From an uncultured Prevotellaceae bacterium (GTDB lineage Bacteria > Bacteroidota > Bacteroidia > Bacteroidales > Muribaculaceae), in the NCBI GenBank assembly GCA_937904375.1, contig CALDIG010000317.1, forward strand, positions 1 through 7,889: 7,889 nucleotides of DNA. The letters run 5' to 3'. The notes below the pieces were generated by a model. The model made no database searches. It worked only from the letters and a program-made list of their open reading frames with translations, and was not told the origin of the DNA. Positions 1 to 6,836 of the stretch are shown piece after piece; the stretch's first letter is position 1; every line of letters begins with the position of its first letter. The translations under genes and the position numbers were made by a program.

Positions 1-55
1 GGTCGCTCATTTTTGATATGCCGGCATTGTAGTAGTCGCGGTTGAGCCTGAGATT
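1..55. repeat. 55-bp terminal direct repeat (left copy), circle-closure overlap
   Basis: Bases 1-55 are identical, base for base, to 7835-7889, and extend to both window ends. An exact overlap of 55 bases fits the k-mer overlap left by a de Bruijn assembler (k=55 is a common setting) on a circular path. The repeat lies inside the TolC-like gene, so it is unlikely to be a biological repeat such as a target-site duplication. Confidence 0.95.
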
Positions 56-1240
56 CTCCTTGGCTTGCTCAATGCTTCGTTCGCAAATGTCGAGTTGTAG
101 TCTGGTTTCTTCCACTTCATTCCATGATTGCCTCATGCGAATGTTGAGCAACTCTGTTTTTTCTGTCATCTGGTCAATAGCGTTTTGTCGCTGTAATTCG
201 CTGCGCCTGATGGCATGGGAGCCTCCCCACCAGTTGCTGATGGGTATAGAAATGGTGGCAAACACCATTGCGAAGTGTCGGTCATTGTCGAGCAGATTGT
301 GATAATTGTATCCTGCTCCCACGGCCACCGTGGGCAGATTTTGTCCTATGGCCATTTTTTTGTTGAGTTCGGCGGCTTCAATCTGCTTGTTGAGTAATTG
401 GTACTCGGCGAGTGAAGTCAATGCCGCATCGGTGTCCACATAAGCCACAGGCTCGGCATAGATTGAATCGGGTGATACCACTCTGAAGGTTGTGTCGTTT
501 AATCCGCAGTGCTGACTAAGCAACAGTTTGGCAATGGCACAACCATTATTCAATTTCAGCCGTTGACTCGCCAACTCATTCTGTCGCAACTGCACTTGCA
601 ACAAGTCGTTTCGCATCGCCACACCGGCACTCACCGCCGCATCCACATCCTTGTAAATGTCGGAGAGCAAAGTGTCGACGGCCTGCAATGTCAAGGTCTT
701 TTGCTGCAGAGAGATTAGTTGCCAATAGTATTGTTCTGTTTTTAAGTCAACTTCATTCACGGTGAGTGCCAACTGCAATTTGCTCACGTCTTCGCCCACT
801 TTGGCCAATCTGTTTCCATTAACGATTTGTCCGCCGGCAAATATAGGTTGCATAAGAGTCACTCCCGCGATGGTGCCGTTTTTCATCATGGAGATATTAA
901 TGGGGTTGCCGATTGTAGCCAGCAATTCGGCGGGTAATGTTGCCTCTAATGAGGGTAATAGCGATGAAGGCAGAATCTCTGTCGGATTCACGGTCATCGA
1001 AGCCATACCCTTGTTGGCGTTGAATGTCAATCCTGTGGCACTGACCGAGGGAAAATATTTGGTGAATGCCTCGGCGCGTTGTTGCCCGGCGGCTTCGATG
1101 TTGCGCCGTGCCTGCCCAAGAGCATGGTTGTTTTGCCTTGCCGATGCCTTGAGCTGTTCGAGTGAGTAGACGCTTTGGGCGGTGCAGTTCAATGCAGCCC
1201 ATCCCAAAATGGTAATTGTGATTATTCTTTTAAATATCAT
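1..1240 (-). CDS. TolC-like outer-membrane efflux channel, N-terminal 413 codons (continues across the circle junction)
   Basis: This is the outer-membrane factor of a tripartite RND pump, a trimeric channel that carries substrates from the periplasm to the outside. The frame is open on the minus strand from ATG at 1240 to the window edge; I checked every codon and found no stop. It starts with a signal peptide (MIFKRIITITILGWAALNCTA, about 21 residues; lipobox absent). Two OEP-type helical repeats follow, with typical phrases such as SLEQLKASARQNN near the N-terminus, LMQPIFAGGQIVNGNR in the middle of the first repeat, and ISIPISNWWGGSHAIR in the second. Its start lies inside the end of the pump gene (11-nt overlap, 1230-1240), with no clear Shine-Dalgarno sequence, so translational coupling is likely. 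The C-terminus is missing here but is found in frame at 7728-7834, giving 448 residues in total, a normal family length. The family is certain; the substrate is unknown. Confidence 0.93.
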   Translation of the reverse strand, partial: MIFKRIITITILGWAALNCTAQSVYSLEQLKASARQNNHALGQARRNIEAAGQQRAEAFTKYFPSVSATGLTFNANKGMASMTVNPTEILPSSLLPSLEATLPAELLATIGNPINISMMKNGTIAGVTLMQPIFAGGQIVNGNRLAKVGEDVSKLQLALTVNEVDLKTEQYYWQLISLQQKTLTLQAVDTLLSDIYKDVDAAVSAGVAMRNDLLQVQLRQNELASQRLKLNNGCAIAKLLLSQHCGLNDTTFRVVSPDSIYAEPVAYVDTDAALTSLAEYQLLNKQIEAAELNKKMAIGQNLPTVAVGAGYNYHNLLDNDRHFAMVFATISIPISNWWGGSHAIRRSELQRQNAIDQMTEKTELLNIRMRQSWNEVEETRLQLDICERSIEQAKENLRLNRDYYNAGISKMSD

Positions 1241-4200
1241 CGTTTTCTTGAATTTCGTTGTAAGATTCGGTGTTTTCTTTTTCCCTTCTCACCATGCTAT
1301 AACCGATAGGCAACACAGTGAGGATAAAAAGCATGGTGATGAGCGTGCCATAGAAGATGACGTTGCCCATAGGAGCCCAAAGGGTAGAGCCGCTTAAAAT
1401 CATGGGAATGACTCCCATTGAAGCGGCGGCCGAGGTGAGGAAGATGGGGCGCATGCGTCGCTTCGCACTCAAGTAGATGGCTTCGCGAGGCGTTAAATGC
1501 TCAGTCTTTATCAATTCCTCGGCATAGTCATACATGATGATGGCGTTACGCACTAAGATGCCCATGAGCGAGATAAATCCCAGAAAGCAGGTGAATGTCA
1601 CCTCGCCATGGAACATAATGCCCACTGCCGTTCCGAAGAAACAGAGCGTCAAGCTGAACAGCAACAATGTGGCAGTGGAGATGCGCTTGAAGTGATAAAC
1701 GAGCAGGAAGAAAATAATTACCACTGCGATGACCAGTGCAGCAAGCAGTGTAGGCAGATTACTGTCATTCTCGGCTATCTCGCCGCCCCACGACAATGTG
1801 ATGCCCTCGGGCAACTTCACTTCAGCCAGTTCCTTCTGCAACTCCATCGTTACTGATGTTACATTCAGCCCTTCGCGCACCTCACTCATAATGGTGGTTG
1901 TGCGCAACCCGTTGCGGTGGGCAATCTGTCCGTCCTGCCATTGTGGCGTGATGGTGGCAACCTGCCTGAGGGGCACTTGTCGCAGCCCTCCTTCGGCGGC
2001 AATCAGTTCATCGCCCAACTTCTGCCTTGTGCTCATCCGGGCAAGCGAACCTTTCAGGCAAACATTAACCGGGTAATCTCCCTGCCAGATAGTACCTATC
2101 GGCAGTCCATCAGAGTTATTTCGCATGAGCATTGATATTTCGGCTTCGGCATTCGAGATGCCCATAAGACCTGATTTAATCGGGTCGAGTTTTATCTCCG
2201 TTGCAAGCAATGGCTCCAAAACATCGTTGCGCACCAGTTTCAACTTCGAGTGGTTGCGCAACTTGAGCGTGAGCGAGTCGGTGGCCGCTTTCAACATAGC
2301 CCAATCCTCGCCTGTCAAACGCACTTCGATAGGGCTGGATTCTGCGCCGTAGTCAAGTTGCTTGAAGCGGATGTAGGCTTCGGGAAATGCCTCCTCATAT
2401 TTTGGCTTATATTCGGCGAGGATTTCTTCGGTTGCATCGGGCGACAAGGTGTTGACGATAAACTGTGCGTAGTTAGAGCCTCCGAACTGGGGTGCATACA
2501 CAGTGTGGAAACGTGGCGAGGCTGTTCCCTTGAATGAGGCGATAGAGACAATGCGCTTATCCTTGCGCAGGATGTTTTCCAATGTATCGGCTAGCGCGGC
2601 GGTCTTGTCAAGGGACGTTCCGGTGGGCATGTATATTTCTACTGCAAACTGGTTGCGCTCGGCGCGTGGCATGAGCCGCTGTGGCAAGGTGACAAGCATA
2701 ATCGCCGACAGGATAATAGATACAATAGCCAAGGTACACACAATGATTTTATGGCCGAAGCACAGGTCGATAATCCAGTCGTAGGTGCGCTGCATCATAT
2801 CAAGAAAATCAAACTTCTTTTTTGCCGATGTACCCATAGGCTTTTTGATGAGCCAAAATTGCAAGAACGGAATTACCAATTCTGCCACTGCAAGTGAGAC
2901 GAGCAGTATAATCAGAATTGCCCACGGGAAGTAGTGCACCGTGTCGTTCATCGACCCTTTGGTGGTCAGCAAGAAGGGGAAGAACGTGATGGATATGGCC
3001 ATCGTTGCCGTGAAGATGCTCTTGAAGAAGTGGGTTGCACTCTCAATCGAAGCCTTCCATCTGTCTTTGCCTTCGCCCAGTTTTTCCATGTAGGAGTCGA
3101 TGATGACGATGGAATTATCCACCACCATTCCAAGCGACACAATGAGGGCGGCAAGGGTAACGGTGTTCAACTCAATGTCAAACGAGAAGAAGAGTCCTAA
3201 AGAAATAAAGATAGTGATGGGAATGGTGGATGCGGCGACCAGCGCCACCTTCATGGGCATCAGCAACAGCACCACAACGATGACGGCAATCACGGCAATG
3301 AGCAGTTCCTTGAGGAAATCCTTCACCGAGTCGCCGACCACTTTAGGCTGGTCGGTGATGCGGAACAATTTCACACTTGGGGGCAAAGTGGGCTCAAACC
3401 GGTCGAGCACTTGATACACCTCGGCTCCCATGTCGGTAATGCTTCTTCCAGACTTCATCTCAATGCTGAGCACGAGGCATTTCACACCATTATTGGTGAC
3501 GAATGAAGACGGCGAGGGGTACTCACGTTTCACCGTCGCCACGTCCTTGAGTCGCACGACAGTGCCGCGAGGGTCGCTATAGACTACGGTCTGCTCCACA
3601 TCGCTCACCATATTCAGCGGATGCCCCACATATATGGGCGAATTGTAGTCTCCATTCTTCAGCGTGCCTGCCATCGTGAAGAAGTCTTTTGATTTCAGCG
3701 TGAGGGCGATAGTCTTATCGGATATGCCATATTGCGACAACCTGTCATGGTCAAGGTAAACGGCTATCTGTTCGTGCTGCTGACCGACGACGGTGATGCG
3801 CCCCACACTTTCCACGGTGCGAAGACGGTCTTTCAACATGTCCATGTAGGTGTTGAGCTCACGATAGGTCTTGTCTTCCGACTCCATCGTGATGAGCATC
3901 GCCGATGAGTCACCGAAGTCGTCGTTGACCTGCACGGCCAGCACACCTTGTGGCAGCGAACCCTTGAACGATTCCATGCCATGCTTGAATTTTGCCCAAA
4001 ATCCTTCTTTATCTTGTATGTCATCATTGAGCTCAATCTGAATGATGGCCACTGAGTTACGGCTATAAGATTTGGTTTTCACCTTATTTACGTCCTTGTA
4101 GGTGAAGATGTACTCCTCAAGTGGTTTCGTTACTTGCTGCTCCACTTCGAGTGCCGAAGCACCGGGATAAACGGCAACGACAACACCCTGGCGGATGGTG

Positions 4201-4337
4201 ATGTCGGGGAACTCATTTTTCCTTATTCCATACAGACCATAGATGCCGAATGCTATCAGCACACAGGTTATCATGATGACTATCTTGCGATAGCGCATGG
4301 CCCACTCCACGAGGTTTATTTTACGTTTCTCTTCCAT
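1230..4337 (-). CDS. RND-family multidrug efflux pump, inner-membrane permease (AcrB/HAE-type)
   Basis: This is the proton-driven inner-membrane transporter of the tripartite pump, 1035 residues from ATG 4337, close to AcrB length. The order of segments is typical. TM1 is at about 18-38 and is followed by NEFPDI and the porter motif YPGASALEVEQQVTKPLEE. A membrane block follows at about 335-505, then TM7 near 527-547, a second porter domain (PTGTSLDKT), and a membrane block from about 855. The TM4 relay reads SLGMVVDNSIVIID: D407 is kept, but the second acidic residue of AcrB is Asn. The TM10 position of AcrB Lys940 is Arg930 (ILVRNAII). A GTG at 4346 would add three residues (1038), but GGAG sits 8 nt before ATG 4337, which favours the ATG. 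The gene overlaps or abuts the adaptor gene upstream and overlaps the channel gene by 11 nt. The substrate cannot be read from the sequence. Confidence 0.96.
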   Translation of the reverse strand: MEEKRKINLVEWAMRYRKIVIMITCVLIAFGIYGLYGIRKNEFPDITIRQGVVVAVYPGASALEVEQQVTKPLEEYIFTYKDVNKVKTKSYSRNSVAIIQIELNDDIQDKEGFWAKFKHGMESFKGSLPQGVLAVQVNDDFGDSSAMLITMESEDKTYRELNTYMDMLKDRLRTVESVGRITVVGQQHEQIAVYLDHDRLSQYGISDKTIALTLKSKDFFTMAGTLKNGDYNSPIYVGHPLNMVSDVEQTVVYSDPRGTVVRLKDVATVKREYPSPSSFVTNNGVKCLVLSIEMKSGRSITDMGAEVYQVLDRFEPTLPPSVKLFRITDQPKVVGDSVKDFLKELLIAVIAVIVVVLLLMPMKVALVAASTIPITIFISLGLFFSFDIELNTVTLAALIVSLGMVVDNSIVIIDSYMEKLGEGKDRWKASIESATHFFKSIFTATMAISITFFPFLLTTKGSMNDTVHYFPWAILIILLVSLAVAELVIPFLQFWLIKKPMGTSAKKKFDFLDMMQRTYDWIIDLCFGHKIIVCTLAIVSIILSAIMLVTLPQRLMPRAERNQFAVEIYMPTGTSLDKTAALADTLENILRKDKRIVSIASFKGTASPRFHTVYAPQFGGSNYAQFIVNTLSPDATEEILAEYKPKYEEAFPEAYIRFKQLDYGAESSPIEVRLTGEDWAMLKAATDSLTLKLRNHSKLKLVRNDVLEPLLATEIKLDPIKSGLMGISNAEAEISMLMRNNSDGLPIGTIWQGDYPVNVCLKGSLARMSTRQKLGDELIAAEGGLRQVPLRQVATITPQWQDGQIAHRNGLRTTTIMSEVREGLNVTSVTMELQKELAEVKLPEGITLSWGGEIAENDSNLPTLLAALVIAVVIIFFLLVYHFKRISTATLLLFSLTLCFFGTAVGIMFHGEVTFTCFLGFISLMGILVRNAIIMYDYAEELIKTEHLTPREAIYLSAKRRMRPIFLTSAAASMGVIPMILSGSTLWAPMGNVIFYGTLITMLFILTVLPIGYSMVRREKENTESYNEIQENDDI

Positions 4338-4342
4338 GGCTT

Positions 4343-5464
4343 TCACTCCGTGACTTTCATGTCGGTTGACACTTTTTGCTGACCTTCACAAATAACCCTG
4401 TCTCCCATCTGTAGTCCACTGGTGATTTGCACTTCGTCGCCAATGTTTTGTCCTAATTCGATATAGGTCTTCTCTGCCCGTCCATCGACTACTGTCCAGA
4501 CAAACGGTTTGTTGTCGGCATCAATCTGTATAATCGTTGCAGGCAGGGTCGCAGCACCGATATTTTCGCTGCTACTGCTCGAAGCCATTGCCACCTCTGC
4601 AATCATGCCCGGCAACAACTCGTGATTGGGGTTTTCGATTAGCGCTTTCACCATATAGGTTCGCGACAACGGGTCGGCGACAACCCCTTTCTCGATGACC
4701 TTCGCGGTGAAGTGCTTGTGCCCCAAGGCGGCAACAGAAACAGCTATTGTTTGGCCGTTATGAATATGTGAGATTTCATTCTCGGGAATACTCACGCTCA
4801 CCTTCACTCGGTTAATCTGCACGAGTTTGACTACCGGGGCACCAGGCATGACATTCTGTCCCACATCACACATTTTGGTCGAAATATACCCCGACGTTGG
4901 TGCATAAAGGCGCGTGTCGGCAACGCTTTTTCGTGCTATATTCTCGGTTGAGCGTGCGGCACTTGCATTGCTCTTTGCCTGACTGACCATGAGTTTTGCC
5001 TGTTGCAATTTGGTTTCCACTTCAATCCATTTGATTTCGGGTAGACTGCCGTTGTCGTGAAGTATTTTCATCCTGTTGTAGGCATCTTGCGCTTGGTTGA
5101 GTGCCGCCTGGGCTTGCTGCACCATGTCGTCGGCCTGCTCGGTGGCGGCATGGGAGGCATTGGCTCCGCTTGCCGTGTTACGGGAGTCAACAGTGGCGAT
5201 GAGTTGCCCGCGTCCCACGCTTTGTCCCTCGTTTACATAGATGTGCGTAATCGTGCCACCGGCGGCGAAACTTAATGTTGTACCATCCCATTCTTCGATA
5301 ACGCCACTGTAGGTTTGTGTGCCGGAGCAAAAAGATGCTCCCACTTCCATTGTTTTCACTTTAACAATCGTTTCATTCTCGCTTTTGCTGTTCGATGTGC
5401 ATCCACACATGACGGTAGTTATGAAGAGCGATAACGCCATTAATACTGCTGATATCTGTTTCAT
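4343..5464 (-). CDS. RND efflux periplasmic adaptor (membrane fusion protein, HlyD/AcrA-type), predicted lipoprotein
   Basis: This protein bridges the inner-membrane pump and the outer-membrane channel. It has 373 residues, a usual family length. The N-terminus is a hydrophobic signal ending in VMCGCTSN, with Cys22 as the best candidate for lipidation; the -3/-2 residues (Met, Cys) are not ideal for a lipobox. The first half of the lipoyl domain is at about 66-94 (GGTITHIYVNEGQSVGRGQL). An Ala/Gln-rich coiled-coil hairpin follows at about 105-183, then the second lipoyl half at about 184-215 (LYAPTSGYISTKMCDVGQNV), a beta-barrel at about 216-292 (VSIPENEI, LLPGMIAEV), and a membrane-proximal domain to the end. 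A run of five serines (295-299) marks the barrel to membrane-proximal linker. It is the first gene of the operon. Its stop TGA (4343-4345) lies 5 nt before the preferred pump ATG and overlaps the alternative GTG by 3-4 nt. Confidence 0.95.
   Translation of the reverse strand: MKQISAVLMALSLFITTVMCGCTSNSKSENETIVKVKTMEVGASFCSGTQTYSGVIEEWDGTTLSFAAGGTITHIYVNEGQSVGRGQLIATVDSRNTASGANASHAATEQADDMVQQAQAALNQAQDAYNRMKILHDNGSLPEIKWIEVETKLQQAKLMVSQAKSNASAARSTENIARKSVADTRLYAPTSGYISTKMCDVGQNVMPGAPVVKLVQINRVKVSVSIPENEISHIHNGQTIAVSVAALGHKHFTAKVIEKGVVADPLSRTYMVKALIENPNHELLPGMIAEVAMASSSSSENIGAATLPATIIQIDADNKPFVWTVVDGRAEKTYIELGQNIGDEVQITSGLQMGDRVICEGQQKVSTDMKVTE
4346..4349 (-). promoter_or_regulatory. Shine-Dalgarno GGAG deciding the pump start
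   Basis: On the minus strand GGAG is followed by 8 nt and then ATG at 4337. The GTG alternative at 4346 overlaps this site and has no comparable site of its own. The GGAG lies within the last codons of the adaptor gene, so the pump is probably translated by ribosomes finishing that gene. Confidence 0.5.
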
Positions 5465-5532
5465 CTGTTAAAAACGTTTATTAAAGGCGCAAATTTCCTC
5501 ATTATAGTTAAGTCAGGAACATAACAAATGGC

Positions 5533-5590
5533 TCTTTTGCTGTTCCATATTCAACTTTGGCGAAATACGGAATATAAAAAGAGCAAAAGA
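5533..5590. repeat. Nested inverted repeat in the operon leader
   Basis: Outer arms TCTTTTGCT (5533-5541) and AGCAAAAGA (5582-5590) pair perfectly over 9 bp. Inner arms ATATTC (5547-5552) and GAATAT (5570-5575) pair over 6 bp. Both dyads, and the near-palindrome TTTGGCGAAA (5556-5565), are centred within 1 bp of position 5561. If the operon starts near 5597, the dyad would be transcribed into its 5' leader. Confidence 0.5.
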
Positions 5591-5610
5591 TATACTACTT
5601 TCGCGAAATT
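5555..5610. repeat. Direct repeat CTTTGGCGAAATA / CTTTCGCGAAATT, 43 bp apart
   Basis: Copies at 5555-5567 and 5598-5610 match at 11 of 13 bases. The 43-bp offset is about four helical turns, so both would face the same side of the DNA. AraC-family proteins often bind directly repeated sites; that these are the sites here is inference. Confidence 0.45.
5596..5603 (+). promoter_or_regulatory. Putative -7 box of the AraC-type gene (TACTTTCG)
   Basis: TACTTTCG differs from TAnnTTTG at one base and would start RNA about 50 nt before ATG 5654. No TTTG lies about 20 bp upstream, so this promoter would need help from an activator or is weaker than its mirror partner on the other strand. A second weak candidate is GAACTTTG at 5616-5623. 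Confidence 0.3.
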
Positions 5611-5611
5611 A
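5596..5611. repeat. 16-bp palindrome TACTTTCGCGAAATTA carrying mirrored -7 boxes
   Basis: The two 8-bp halves, TACTTTCG and the reverse complement TAATTTCG, match at 7 of 8 positions; the core TTTCGCGAAA is a perfect palindrome. Each half is also a TAnnTTTG-like box, one for each direction. It is a natural candidate for an operator. Confidence 0.6.
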
Positions 5612-5633
5612 TAGCGAACTTTGTACTCTCAAA
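5604..5633 (-). promoter_or_regulatory. Putative Bacteroidota promoter of the efflux operon (TTTG-18 bp-TAATTTCG)
   Basis: On the minus strand TTTG (5630-5633) is followed by 18 bp and then TAATTTCG (5604-5611). The Bacteroidota consensus is TTTG near -33 and TAnnTTTG near -7; one base of the -7 box differs. The implied start near 5597 leaves a leader of about 130 nt before the adaptor ATG, which includes the nested dyad at 5533-5590. This is inference from consensus only. Confidence 0.45.
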
Positions 5634-5653
5634 TAATCGAAATTGGCACATTA

Positions 5654-6574
5654 ATGATGAAACATGTAGATGTCATGGGCAACCGAAATGGGCGTATTGT
5701 CAATGTCAGCTTGATTGATGTTGATAATTCAAGGTCGAATGTCGACTATCAAGACGACGAACTGGTATTGATTGACAATTTGCGTGATATTCCCGATTTC
5801 GCAGCATGTAAGATTGCATTTAACGTGGGGCTGGTTTGTTTGAAGGGGAAATTGCAGTTTGAAATCGGAGAGAATTCGGTGACGATAAATTCAGGGCAAG
5901 CGCTATTCTCTCATAGCCATGTTTTGCTCACAAATATCATGGCAAGTCCCGATATTCAATGCCGACTGGTTGCGTTGAGTGACAGAGTCTTGAAAAACAT
6001 CCTTCAATCCCAATTCACTATTTGGAACAAAGCCATGTATCCCAACCACTTTTATGTCTTAAATCTAAGCGATGAGCATCTTTCTCTCTTTGACACATTG
6101 CTCCCCACTTTCAGCAGAGCCGATACAATACTAAAGCACGAAATATTGGTCAGCTTGTTACGCGCCGGTTTCTTGCTTATTTGCGATTTGTTTTCTTCCA
6201 CCGAGCCGCATAATACACACTTTGAAGGAGGGTCGAGAATGCACACACTATTTCACCGCTTTCTCAACAATCTATCACAACGGCAACAGAAGAAAGCCCC
6301 GGTGTCGGAATATGCCGAAGAACTGTGCATCACGCCTAAATACTTGACGACCATTTGCCGCAAGATGAGTGGCAAGTCGGCAATGGCGTGGATATCGGAA
6401 TATGTTACCGAAGACATGGTCTACTATCTTAGAAACACCGACTTGTCGGCTAAAGAGATAGCACATCATCTTGGCTTTGAGAATGTCTCATTTTTCGGGA
6501 AATTTGCAAAAAAACATTTAGGAGCTTCTCCGCAAGAATATCGACATTCCATTTCGCAAAAAATCATGGACTGA
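5654..6574 (+). CDS. AraC-family transcriptional regulator
   Basis: This is a DNA-binding regulator, likely controlling the divergent efflux operon and itself. From ATG 5654 it has 306 residues. The N-terminal half is a cupin-like sensor region (NVGLVCLKGKLQFEIGENS, then INSGQALFSHSHVLL), a pattern common in Bacteroidota AraC proteins. The C-terminus is the AraC DNA-binding domain with two helix-turn-helix motifs, at about 217-240 (VSEYAEELCITPKYLTTICRK) and 265-293 (AKEIAHHLGFENVSFFGKFA, then the family hallmark GASPQEYR). A TTG at 5621 would extend it by 11 residues, but this lies too close to the predicted transcription start. ATG 5657 is an equal alternative. No clear Shine-Dalgarno sequence is seen, as is usual in this phylum. 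The inducer is unknown, and control of the efflux operon is inferred from position. Confidence 0.92.
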   Translation: MMKHVDVMGNRNGRIVNVSLIDVDNSRSNVDYQDDELVLIDNLRDIPDFAACKIAFNVGLVCLKGKLQFEIGENSVTINSGQALFSHSHVLLTNIMASPDIQCRLVALSDRVLKNILQSQFTIWNKAMYPNHFYVLNLSDEHLSLFDTLLPTFSRADTILKHEILVSLLRAGFLLICDLFSSTEPHNTHFEGGSRMHTLFHRFLNNLSQRQQKKAPVSEYAEELCITPKYLTTICRKMSGKSAMAWISEYVTEDMVYYLRNTDLSAKEIAHHLGFENVSFFGKFAKKHLGASPQEYRHSISQKIMD

Positions 6575-6602
6575 AATCTGTCAGTGTGTGGCTATTGGGC
6601 TT

Positions 6603-6621
6603 GTCATTACTTCAAAATGAC
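6603..6621. repeat. Hairpin 1: GTCATT / AATGAC
   Basis: Perfect 6-bp arms (6603-6608, 6616-6621) enclose a 7-nt loop. It lies 28 nt after the AraC-type stop codon and is not followed by T residues. Confidence 0.5.
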
Positions 6622-6658
6622 CGCCGGCAATCCGCAGCGCAGCGTAGGTTGCCAGCGG
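6621..6658. repeat. Hairpin 2: CCGC-C-GGCAATC / GGTTGCC-A-GCGG
   Basis: The stem has 11 pairs with one C-A mismatch and one T-G wobble: 6621-6624 with 6655-6658 and 6626-6632 with 6647-6653. The 14-nt loop is CGCAGCGCAGCGTA. Confidence 0.6.
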
Positions 6659-6670
6659 TGAAGCGGCGTA

Positions 6671-6725
6671 GATGTAGCGGAGAGGACACCGCGAGCGCAG
6701 GGAGTGGTGTCCTTGCAGCCACATC
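6671..6725. repeat. Hairpin 3: AGGACACC / GGTGTCCT with outer GATGTAGC / GCCACATC arms
   Basis: The inner stem is 8 perfect pairs (6683-6690, 6706-6713) around a 15-nt GCGAGCGCAG-containing loop. The outer arms (6671-6678, 6718-6725) pair with one mismatch, so the whole forms an extended interrupted stem. Confidence 0.6.
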
Positions 6726-6730
6726 GTCAG

Positions 6731-6776
6731 CCGCGTATTCGGAGCCTTGCGTCCTGATAGCGAATGAAGTTCGCGG
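6731..6776. repeat. Hairpin 4: CCGCG-T-ATTCG / CGAAT-6 nt-CGCGG, or the local GCGAA / TTCGC
   Basis: Two competing folds are visible. A long one pairs 6731-6735 with 6772-6776 and 6737-6741 with 6761-6765. A short one pairs 6760-6764 with 6770-6774 over a 5-nt loop. Confidence 0.45.
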
Positions 6777-6814
6777 TGTTGAAGTCAAGAGGTGAAATCG
6801 GGACACAGCGAGGA

Positions 6815-6836
6815 GGTCTCAGCGCGAGCCGAGACC
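6815..6836. repeat. Hairpin 5: GGTCTC-A-GC-GCGA-GC-C-GAGACC
   Basis: Six perfect pairs, an A-C mismatch, two more GC pairs and a GCGA loop of the stable GNRA type. It lies 17 nt downstream of the DUF3943-type stop codon. No T tract follows on either strand. Confidence 0.6.

Larger units (their letters stand above)
5465..5653. promoter_or_regulatory. Divergent promoter and operator region between the efflux operon and the AraC-type gene
   Basis: This AT-rich non-coding gap of 189 bp separates two genes that point away from each other, so it must hold both promoters and probably the regulator's binding sites. It contains a palindrome with mirrored -7 boxes (5596-5611), a -33-like TTTG for the operon direction, a repeated TTTsGCGAAA motif 43 bp apart, and a nested dyad centred near 5561. 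The 70 bp next to the adaptor gene (5465-5532) hold no strong signal beyond a weak GAAATTTG (5490-5497, minus) without a well-spaced TTTG. Confidence 0.75.

Noticed and set aside
1..55. Terminal repeats as transposon ends or target-site duplication
   Set aside because: The copies are direct, 55 bp, inside one coding gene and reach exactly to the window ends; there is no transposase. Circle closure explains them fully.
897..1202. A 101-codon minus-strand frame starting MGCIELHRPKRLL
   Set aside because: It lies out of frame within the TolC-like gene, whose own frame is open throughout and has family motifs.
762..1397. Plus-strand open frames opposite the channel and pump genes
   Set aside because: They are shadows of strongly supported minus-strand genes and have no recognisable protein features.
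5501..5506. TATAAT on the minus strand upstream of the adaptor gene
   Set aside because: It fits the Escherichia-type -10 box, but Bacteroidota primary sigma factors use TAnnTTTG, and there is no well-spaced -35 partner; the sequence is simply AT-rich.
6586..6806. Open frames on both strands (69 and 64 codons) in the hairpin cluster
   Set aside because: They follow the repetitive GC-rich sequence, are rich in Arg, Ala and Ser, and show no domain or start signal; the structure is better explained as non-coding inverted repeats.
6815..6836. Intrinsic terminator of the efflux operon
   Set aside because: The hairpin is strong and close to the stop codon, but no T tract follows on either strand, so a standard intrinsic terminator cannot be claimed.
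6603..6836. CRISPR array
   Set aside because: There are several repeats, but they are hairpins with unlike stems, without regular spacing or identical direct repeats, and no cas gene is present.
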